Assembly (NCBI RefSeq): GCF_048771995.1
Contig: NC_133024.1
Location: 40,881,501-40,945,500 of the forward strand
DNA from: Taeniopygia guttata
Taxonomy: Eukaryota > Chordata > Aves > Passeriformes > Estrildidae
DNA length: 64,000 nucleotides
Direction: 5' to 3'
This document shows, piece after piece, positions 56,161 to 64,000 of the stretch (within the stretch, counting starts at the first letter, position 1; each line of letters begins with the position of its first letter). Both the position numbers and the translations under genes were made by a program. The notes beneath the pieces are model-generated. The model was not told where the DNA came from. It searched no databases and was given only the letters and a program-made list of their open reading frames with translations.

Positions 56161-59100
56161 GAAGTTCTTAACTCCAGTCTGTTGCAGGAAGCAGCGTTTT
56201 CTTTGGGATCCTGTATTAACCTCCCGTACCAAAAGCTCCAAAAGTAATCACCACCTTCATCAGCCCAAGGTCAAAGAGACAGCCCACAGCCACAATATCC
56301 AGAGGCTGAGTTACCCACCCCAGACCCAGATTTAGTCTTTAGGAGCCTATGTTGGATTTTTATCCGATAGTTTGGAGCCTTGTGCTGCTCATTAATGTGA
56401 AGGTTGAATGGCCCTTGGTTCAACCAGCAGCATTTTTTCCTGTCATACAGAGAACATATTCTACACCTTCCCTGCTCCTTTGGCTCCTGCAGGCTTGCAG
56501 AGCCCCACAGAACCTGAGCAGACACACATGCACCCATATGGGGACGAGGTACTTTAAGGAGCACACAAACACACACATGGATCTATGTCCACTAACTTAC
56601 CAAAACGTAGCAAGATACAGTGCTTACAGACCTTTTTTTTTTTTTTTTTTTCTGGCTGCCTCAGGAAAAATCCAACAGATATCACTTATCCCAAGCTGAT
56701 TTAATCAATGAATGCAGTCAGACCATGAAAAAGTCTGATTTATAGCCAGAACCACAGAATCCACACCTCAAACCTCTAGATCCTGTCTGCAAAGTACACG
56801 TGCAAAGTACACGCAGTAGGATCACTGAAATGGCTGTCACTAGAAAGGTTCATCCTGCAAGGCTCTCTGGGTGTGTAGACCTCAGAAAAATGCTCTCCCT
56901 TCTTTTGGCCAAGCCCTGCATCTGCACTGTGCCACTCATTTGCCGTTCTTGTTGATGTCCTGTTTCAGCACCTGCAATATCTGTACTGGGTTTCAGTTCT
57001 CTGCTTTGGGCATGGCTCTGGCATGTCTGATGGACCAGTGTTCAAAAAGGTTCCCACTTCATAAGCTGTTCAAAGAGCATGTTGGCTATCAGCACTTAAA
57101 CACAGCCTTGCACCTTCATTTCCTGTTATGGGGATTTGGGCAATTTGCAGCAAGGGACATGTTTGAAGTTATGAGTGAGTGCAGGGAAGAATGTACAGCC
57201 AGGTAATACCAAGTCTTTTCTTTATATGTTAGCTTCCATGCTTGTCTTTCTTCTTCCTTTAAGGTACTTAACCCTAAAAAATTCAGTATCAGTTTTTTCA
57301 GGGCTTTTGGTGTATTTATCTGTCACCTGAGAGCACAGGGGAAAATTGCTCACTTGAAAGGGTAAGATGTGGCTTTCCAGCTCTGCTCTAGCAAGTATTT
57401 GATCATACATAGCTCCTGCCCCACTCTGTTAGCTGAAACACTCCCATGTCAGTGTCAGGAGATTGAGTTCCTGTAGGCAAAGAAGTGACCAGGACTTTTC
57501 AGGACAATCTGCCAGGAATGCTGTAGTCTGTGTGCCTCAGTAACACATTACATTAGGATGTATAATTTTCTCATTTCAGTTAAGTCTCATCATCTTAGGA
57601 TCTTATTCATTTGAAAAACAGCTGTTGAGAACCATTAATTGGATGAGAAGCAAATGACCATTTTTCATGGTGACATGAAACCACTGGAAAGACGAGTGCA
57701 GATTAGTTGTCTTCCCTGGTTTTATATGCAATTTGTGCCTTTCCTTGTCTGCCCTCTCAGACTCCTCTTGTCAACTCTGGGGGGAATACAATATTATAAA
57801 ACTGAATGGAAATCTGCAGTGGAAAGCAAGAAGAATGTTTAGTAAAAACACTGAGAAAATTATTTCAGTTGACCACATAAGGTCCTGTTTTCTGTGTGTC
57901 TGTGCATCAATCTGGTCCCACAGCAACTGGAGGTACTGGGTGATTTTTTTCAAGCCAAACTGAAATTTCATAGTTCTTACTGGTTTTGTGGAAAATAACA
58001 TGTGGCTGAAGGAGAAAAACCCCTGTTAATGGGATAACAGATAATTAATCCCTGGGTCAGGCTGTGGGGCTATGGCTGGTCACCCCATAGGTAACTACAC
58101 AGCATTACCCAGCTAGATACCTAAATATAGTATGGGGCAATGCATTATGAGGAGCTATAGGAGGCATAAGAGAGGGGCCAAGGTATTGGGAACTCTTTGT
58201 GGCTGTGGGAGGATATGGTAAGCTGCAAGACATAATCGCGTGTTGTCCAGAGATGAAAGGAAAGGACCACCAGTAAGCACTCTTCTCTTCTATTCTGACA
58301 CTCCTATTCTGGTTCCTACTCCTCCAATGAAATGACAGAGAGGGAAAACTGAGTGACCAAGCTGTTACCACTAATTAGAAGTCAAGTCTTTCTGTGTTGG
58401 GAATGACTTTTTAGGCCTTCTTTGCTAATAACGGAAAAGCAATACTGATTGCTTTATTTGTTTTCACAGCTGACCTGTGAACGTGAACCCCTCACTGGTT
58501 TAACAGAACGCCAGACCTGCTGGTCAGAAAGCTTCATTAACTACATTCCACTGTTAAAGATTAATTTGCCTTAAAACCAGGGATTTTTATAAATTAGGAA
58601 ATAATGTTTTGTCTAGGAAAAGAAGGAGCACAGGGTAACTATGATGCTTGTTTATACATCTGAAGACAGTGGAACTTGCCTATGCATTGCAAAGAACTGA
58701 ATAATTTCATCTATGACTCAATGATTAAACATTACTTGAAGTTAAAATTACAATTATATTGCACACCAGGCAGACTTTGTGTTAAAGAGTAATCTTGCCT
58801 CTGAGTATAAACACCTGGGTGTAACTTGGCAGCTTTTGTGACCGTGCTGTTAAACTGTGCTTTCTACTACACAGCCATCAGTTTAATTGAATACTGGAGA
58901 AGATTTTTTTCCTCTGGGATATCACAATCACTCCACAGTGGCAATGCAAGCAGGTGCCTTCAGACAACTTTATCACTGGCTTGTAGTGATAAAAAAAGCT
59001 GGTGTTTTAACTTGTCAAAAAACCAAACATCATAGAGGAGAAATGTAGGATGTCCTATTCTGAATAAAAACTGAGAGATACAGATCAAAGATACTATTAA

Positions 59101-59225
59101 TTCCACCCAGACTTATTTGTCTGAAAGGCAGCTACTCTAAGCTATTTGGGTAACCTTCTGCAAAGAGATGTTTTCTCTGGAGGCTGAAGACACTGGTTTA
59201 CCCCAGTATAGTGTTTGAGCGAGAT
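56041..59225. other. intergenic DNA downstream of MMP27
   Basis: No gene recognised. It includes a 19-base T run (56633-56651), a short CA-rich stretch near 56563-56577, and a tandem 12-bp duplication near 56792-56813 (AAAGTACACGTGC, then AAAGTACACGC). Confidence 0.55.
56633..56651. repeat. poly-T tract
   Basis: Nineteen consecutive T bases on the plus strand. No retrogene or LINE body is recognised on the right-hand side that would make it a poly(A) tail on the minus strand. Confidence 0.9.
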
Positions 59226-59295
59226 TGAGATGAGATGAGATGAGATGAGATGAGATGAGATGAGATGAGATGAGATGAGATGAGATGAGATGAGA
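59226..59295. repeat. (TGAGA)14 microsatellite
   Basis: Fourteen uninterrupted TGAGA units (70 bp), flanked by GAGAT on the left and GGAGA remnants on the right. The purity suggests recent expansion and likely length variation between individuals. Confidence 0.97.
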
Positions 59296-60452
59296 GGAGA
59301 GGAATAAAGTTATGGAAAATTACTTCTTCATCTTTCAGTGCAGGGTTCTTCCCTAACTCATATATCTAGACAGAAAGCTGAAGCAGTTACATGAATCTCC
59401 CTCAATGTCTACCATACCACCCCACTTTAGGCTTACATTTTCTTAGGGATCTAAATGATGATGGTGTTCATCATGATCAGGTTTGTAGATTAGTGAAACA
59501 TCACATTCGATCCTTTACTTTTATTTCCTGGTAGGAACAAAGCCAGTGGGTTTCTCACATCAATAGCAGCAGCACGGTGATGCTGCTGCTGGTTACAGCA
59601 AGTCAGGTGGGCAAGCTTCATGCTGGGGTCATTGCATTGTTATAAAAATACACAGCAAAAATAAACATTTCACTAAAGCATGCAGGAGGTGTGTAAAACA
59701 GACAGATAATGTGAGAACTGGGGAGCAGCAGGACAAACCAGTACTGAGACCAGGCTCTCAGATATCCCCAGCCATGCAGGTAGCATGGCCAACAATTTCA
59801 CAGTGTGTATGTTCTGGGACTGTTTCCAGAACTACATGTAAAAGAAATACCTGGAGAGGATATGACTGTGACTCTATAGATTTTTTCTGATTTTGTGAGG
59901 AGTTTGCATGGCAACAGGCAATAAACGTCAGATGTATGTAAAGCACATAGTTTGTATCAGCAGAGCAAAGGTGCTCCATGGCTTGGTAGCTGAATCTATT
60001 CTTGAACAGGGCAGGGCTAATGTGTGAAGGATGTAATTAATAGCTTCAGACAAAGTGGACACTGATGAAATGTTAATTGTTTTGCTGTAAAGACTGATCA
60101 GGGTGATTGTCAGGTGAGATAATTTATTTAGACATTGGGACTTCATGGTGAATTTGGTATCAAAGTACTGTTGTGATGTGAAACGGACAAAGCTGCAACA
60201 GACAAAGAAGAGCAGGAAAAGATGCAGGAAAATGTATCTTCTGCAGAATGCAGAAAAGCAAGTGACTAATGAAAGCTTGTATCTTGCCGATGGAGAGAAA
60301 AGAAGCTTGCTCTTTGGAGAGAAACGGGACAAAGTACAAACACTGTATGCTGGAGGGATAATAGAATATTAACCTGCAGCCTTTCACACCTCAGAAATGT
60401 AGAATGCCTTTTACAGATGAAACAGAAAATAGGTGCTATCAACCTAAAACTC

Positions 60453-60698
60453 TTTATTGGCATAATATTAAAAAAAAAATCCCCAAACCATATGGAGAAT
60501 AAAGTAATAAATTATTTTGAACAATTTCCACTTATGAGAAAAATGCAATTTTTTCTAGTCTTTGAAAATAAAATTTGAGCTGACATCTTCATTTATTAAA
60601 ATACATGAAAAGCATTTATAAAAACTAGTCCTGTTGCCTATTCTGTAGAGCAGTGAGCATACAAACAATTTCTGAGATCTCTGGAATGGTATTTATTG
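60453..60698 (-). terminator. candidate MMP27 polyadenylation signals
   Basis: On the minus strand AATAAA occurs at 60698-60693 (about 32 nt past the stop codon), 60597-60592 and 60458-60453. The last, followed by G and a mixed sequence, gives a 3' UTR of about 280-300 nt. The choice among them cannot be made from sequence. Confidence 0.4.
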
Positions 60699-60729
60699 TC
60701 TTTTGTTGAATGTAGAAAGTGTAATGATG

Positions 60730-60830
60730 CTAACAGTTAATCCAGCTGTTACTCTTCATTTCTCTGATAACTTTTTTAGCAATAGGGTCAAACTCCCACT
60801 GTTTTGATCCATGGAAGAAGTAGAACAATC
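60730..60830 (-). CDS. MMP27: MMP27 exon 10: hemopexin blade IV and stop
   Basis: 101 bp from TTCCAG| to TAG (60732-60730). It encodes [20 protein letters not shown], then [12 protein letters not shown]. The protein stops right after the disulphide Cys and so lacks the C-terminal extension of human MMP27. Confidence 0.94.
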
Positions 60831-63800
60831 CTGGAAATGAAAAAGTGAAGAATTATGTTATGGATACAATAAATATCTTCATTCTGACAAATCCCCTTCG
60901 TGCATAAAGGAGAGCATCTCTTAATTTCTGTCTTTTGCAGGATGCAGCAATAATGATCATCATAATTTCAGAATTTAAGATCTTTAGAACTAAACTGATT
61001 TTACTTAGAAGCTCATTTAATTTACCTTTCTGTTGAAAAACAGCATCAACCCTCTGACTAATTCCTGGAAATTCATCGACTGTCAGTCTTGGATAACCCT
61101 TCTCCATGGACTGGCTGTTTTCATCAAACCTAAATCATATGAAGGGAGACATGCAATTTCCGAGAGTTTAGACTTCAATTCTGCATAGAATTAAGCAGCT
61201 TTTAAAAGGAGCCCATCATCTGCAATTTAGTTGGTTTCAATGGTGTTGCAAGAGAAATTTGTGTTATTTACTTGCACACATGGCTGAGGATGCTGGCCAT
61301 TGTGCTTTCCATGAGGTTGTTTCTTGTTTGCTGATAAAGGTAGGCACCTCCAAAGAAGCATCCTAAGTGAGAAAAACTGAAGGAAGACTCACACTTTTGA
61401 TTCCAGGGATGGGAACACTGGACAGATTAATTCCTGCTATAGCATATATTTATAGCATGAATTTTGACTCCTCTCAGACTTTTATAAGATATTGTACATA
61501 GTCCTCTACTAGCTGACAGATTTAGATGGAGCCAAGGAAGCTGGCTTATTTCTAATACATCAAGTTCTTCCTAACTGAGCCATGACAATTTTTATGAGAT
61601 AGGGCTAAATTAAGGGAGTTGAAAGGAGAACCTAAAATGAAAAACAAAAAAAAAAAACCAAAAAACCCCAAAACAAACCAAGCAAACAAAGCCTTTATTT
61701 CACTTCTCCTTGGATACAAGAAATATTTTTCACAGGCATATGAGGCTGAGAGAATGATTTACTAGGTAAGAAATGTCTGTTGTGGTTTACTTGCATGCTA
61801 TTGTCTTGTGACCAAGGCAGTAAAATAAGAATGCAAGATATTGTAAATACTCTACCCAAATTAATCAAAACCAAAAAACAGGAAACCACAGGAATCTTAA
61901 AATCCAGATGACACTGTATGTATCACTGAGGAACCCCACAGTTAGTCACAATAAAGTCTGTGTGAACTATATTTTCCCTGGCTGCCTGAGGAAGACCTTT
62001 GCAGCCACTGTCCTTGCACACAGAAGGAATCTTTCAGCTTCCCAAAGCTGACTTCTTTCTTCCCCTGACTGCTCTTTGGGTATCAAGACTCACTCAGGCC
62101 AGTTTGGGAATAGGATTTAGAGGGAACCTACAGTTACTTAAAAGGTCTACCTTCTATTTTACCACATGTTTATCTTTAATTTTTATTCAGATTTTATTGG
62201 AGTTATTAATAGGAAAACATTTGTCAAGTCTTCTTACCTCCAGTACTTGTCACCTATGAAAAAGTCTGTCTTCCCTGTATTTTTATTACAAGCAGCTGCA
62301 TCAACTTTCTTGACACCTTTAGGGAAGCCCAGTGTGTTGATATTCTTTGGATAACCAAGCAACACCTGATATCCACTGATAACCCAAAATTTGTTGCCTG
62401 TTAAGACAAATTAAAATATTCGGTTTTACCAGTCATTTTCAGATAGTAAATTATAAAATGTAGCTTGTAGGAAAACTAGATGAAATATTCTGAGGTTTTA
62501 TTTTGCTTATTTGAAAAATGTATTTTATGCACACATACCTTCTGCTCACATAATTAAGAAAAAAAAAGAGAAAATCTCATCACCTTTGAAAAGTAGGATC
62601 TGATCTTTCGTGTTCTCATATGCAGCTTCAATGCCAGGAGGCAGATTTGGCCAGAAGGCAGAAATTAATTCACGTTCAGCTTCTGAGTTATCAGGATATA
62701 CCCTCCATAAGTGCCTGATTTAAATATGAAACAGATTTGTAGTACATAACAAACCACAGAAACTTCTGTATGTGCAAAAGAATGTGAGCAACATTGTGAC
62801 TTACAAGCTCTTTCTTGTCAGTGGAGCTACCTGGCTTGATGTGTCAGAAAGGAAATAACTCCCTGCACTGGGAAGTGTTTGGTTTTTTCATTCTATCGTC
62901 ATTCTGGCATTTCATTGATACTGATTGATAAATGATCAGTTATAAGCAGCTGAATATTTCACATTGGTCCTGTACTGTATAGTAAGAGGGTTATAGAAGG
63001 TCAGGTAGGACTTACTATAACCTTTTCAGCAGATAAATTCTCCAGATGATTTTGGGCTTGCAGAGAGTATTGGAGGAGAGATTGGCTCAAGTGTATTGTC
63101 AAACATGCTTATTTCTTAGTTTGTTAGTTACTTAGATTAGTAAAATTAATGGAACACTTAATTAAATGTGCAAGGCCAGGTTGGATGGGGATCTGAGCAA
63201 CCTGGACTAGTGGGAAGTGTCCCTGCTTGGAACTAGATGATCTTTGAGGTACCTTCCAAACTAAACCTTTATGTGATTGTCGGGAAAATTTTGAATCATT
63301 AAATCAAGTCACTACTCAATATAATAATTTATACATTTGGGAATAAGGTCTCATTGGGATTGAGGTGTTTTCGGGAAAAAAAGGAAGCATGTTTTTTCAG
63401 GGGATCCTGTAAAAATATTAATACAATTAATATCTGCTAAAACTTTTATTTCCATGAATTGAAATCCATTGGTCTCATTGCAAATGCTGTAGACATGTGA
63501 ACCACAAAGGTATTCAGTCTTTGTATAAATCAAGAAAAATTAAACCCCATGCAGAAAAATATGATATCAATATTTACCTGCCCTTTAGAAAAATGACTTC
63601 TTGTCGGAGTGTAGTTATAGCATCGAAAGATATCTGGGAGCCACAGATTTTAGGTGAGGTAGGGGTGGCTGGCCTTTTATCTGAGGCATTTGTTGGGGGT
63701 CCTGAGGGAGAAATTTTGGAAAGAATACACCAGGTTGTAGAAATATTAAGGTTTCCACACCCTGCTCTTTTTTAAATATAATGCTAATATGGTTAAATTT

Positions 63801-64000
63801 ATGATGAAACTTTGTGAAAGAGATTATTTCTTCCCTGCTTACCTTTTTTTTTCCAAAGCCATGGATTTTACTCACCATAAATGGACTGAATGCCACTTAT
63901 ATCATCTGGAGAGAGGGGAAATTCACTGGGGCTGATGTAGGCATAATTGGGGAACATGAGAGAACTCTGATCATTAGAATGGGAGAGACCCATGGCATGG
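60730..64000 (-). CDS. MMP27: MMP27, 3' part (end of catalytic domain, hinge, hemopexin)
   Basis: Secreted matrix metalloproteinase of the stromelysin-like group. Exons visible on the minus strand are 64000-63876 (partial), 63701-63578, 62714-62584, 62397-62238, 61129-61026 and 60830-60730, giving about 247 residues with matched phases and GT/AG introns. Lengths of 131, 160 and 104 bp fit the family. The reading starts inside the zinc motif at HAMGLSH and continues to [12 protein letters not shown], a Pro/Ser/Thr hinge and four hemopexin blades, ending SNSWINC. The Cys in PKICGSQ should pair with the final Cys. MMP27 is preferred over MMP3/MMP10 because HSNDQxxLMFPNY, RHLWR, AAYEN, GYxVL and the extra Cys in VKKVDAAAC resemble human MMP27, and because it is the next MMP after MMP7. 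[10 protein letters not shown] is more MMP10-like. The 5' exons lie off the right edge. Confidence 0.85.
61026..61129 (-). CDS. MMP27: MMP27 exon 9: hemopexin blade III to IV
   Basis: 104 bp, the usual size. It encodes [20 protein letters not shown], then [14 protein letters not shown]. FPGIxxxVDAVF is the standard blade IV entry. Confidence 0.95.
61638..61690. repeat. A-rich low-complexity tract in MMP27 intron 8
   Basis: A runs broken by C on the plus strand (AAAACAAAAAAA, CCAAAAAACCCC). They lie in the intron between exons 8 and 9, with no element body adjacent. Confidence 0.75.
62238..62397 (-). CDS. MMP27: MMP27 exon 8: hemopexin blade II to III
   Basis: 160 bp, the usual size. It encodes [20 protein letters not shown], then [20 protein letters not shown] and [13 protein letters not shown]. 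The unpaired Cys in DAAAC is also found at this place in human MMP27. Confidence 0.95.
62584..62714 (-). CDS. MMP27: MMP27 exon 7: hemopexin blade I to II
   Basis: 131 bp between ATCAG| and AAAG|GTGATG. It reads [20 protein letters not shown], then [20 protein letters not shown] and [17 protein letters not shown] is the inter-blade signature of MMP hemopexin domains. Confidence 0.95.
63167..63279 (+). mobile_element. CR1 LINE 3' end in an MMP27 intron
   Basis: The words GTGCAAGGCCAGGTTGGATG, GGATCTGAGCAACCTGGACT and AACTAGATGATCTTTGAGGT are the CR1 3' end in sense orientation. It is the only plus-strand CR1 in the window. It sits in the intron between exons 6 and 7 of MMP27, antisense to that gene, and is severely 5'-truncated. 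Confidence 0.9.
63578..63701 (-). CDS. MMP27: MMP27 exon 6: hinge and start of hemopexin
   Basis: 124 bp. It encodes a linker [17 protein letters not shown] with one N-glycosylation sequon (NAS), then [20 protein letters not shown], the start of hemopexin blade I. The Cys is the one that closes the propeller with the C-terminal Cys. Confidence 0.93.
63876..64000 (-). CDS. MMP27: MMP27 exon 5, partial: zinc motif end and Met-turn
   Basis: The window edge cuts the exon, leaving [20 protein letters not shown] and on to [10 protein letters not shown], with donor ATG|GTGAGT. The two His shown are the second and third zinc ligands of HExxHxxGxxH, and the first His and catalytic Glu lie just outside. 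Met in SLMFP is the Met-turn. Confidence 0.92.

Noticed and set aside
55627-56241. 204- and 135-codon minus-strand frames over the minisatellite
   Set aside because: The protein repeats are frame rotations of a 40-bp DNA unit (not a multiple of three), and more than one frame is open at once. This shows a stop-free repeat, not coding selection.
61270-61364. Possible extra MMP27 exon between exons 8 and 9 ([12 protein letters not shown] on the minus strand)
   Set aside because: It has an AG before it, but exons 8 and 9 join in phase to give the conserved DKYWRFDEN, so there is no room for it. The reading also ends in a stop codon soon after.

Overview
The window is vertebrate nuclear DNA, almost certainly from a bird. 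The evidence is sparse split genes with GT/AG introns, a CpG-island promoter, no bacterial-style gene packing, and at least seven fragments of CR1, the dominant avian LINE family, in several subfamilies. A solo LTR and one CR1-E-like copy would fit a songbird, but the sequence alone does not prove that.

The locus is the centromere- or telomere-proximal end of the MMP gene cluster (human 11q22 equivalent: TMEM123 - MMP7 - MMP20 - MMP27). All genes read on the minus strand. Position 1-1040 holds a CpG island and a first coding exon with a signal peptide (666-732), which by synteny is probably TMEM123 (porimin); the rest of that gene lies off the left edge. Position 12171-16064 holds a complete six-exon MMP7 (matrilysin) gene. 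I reconstructed it splice site by splice site to a 266-residue zymogen with signal peptide, cysteine switch and HExGHxxGxxH zinc site. It has a TATA box and an AP-1-like site upstream. Position 60730-64000 holds the last six coding exons of MMP27: the end of the catalytic zinc motif, the hinge, and all four hemopexin blades. The 5' part lies off the right edge, and the window edge cuts through the zinc-binding motif.

The 44.6 kb between MMP7 and MMP27 is where other amniotes carry MMP20 (enamelysin). I recognise no MMP20 exon there, which agrees with the known loss of enamel genes in toothless birds. The region is AT-rich intergenic DNA with CR1 fragments (29.9, 34.6, 37.4, 43.3, 44.0 and 44.7 kb), a solo LTR with 12-bp inverted ends (27.0-27.5 kb), a near-perfect 22-bp-stem hairpin (49.95 kb), an isolated GC-rich 40-bp minisatellite (55.74-56.04 kb), and a pentanucleotide microsatellite (59.2 kb). 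The TMEM123-MMP7 interval contains a 156-bp sequence present twice 1.7 kb apart, a possible old LTR fragment, a small CpG-rich patch, and a perfect 15-bp inverted repeat just past the MMP7 3' end.

The two MMPs are secreted zinc endopeptidases of the same tandemly duplicated family. MMP7 is the minimal form without hemopexin, and MMP27 is the full form. I found no undescribed gene system. The most useful leads are the MMP20 gap, the minisatellite/CpG island, the hairpins and the unexplained duplicated segment.
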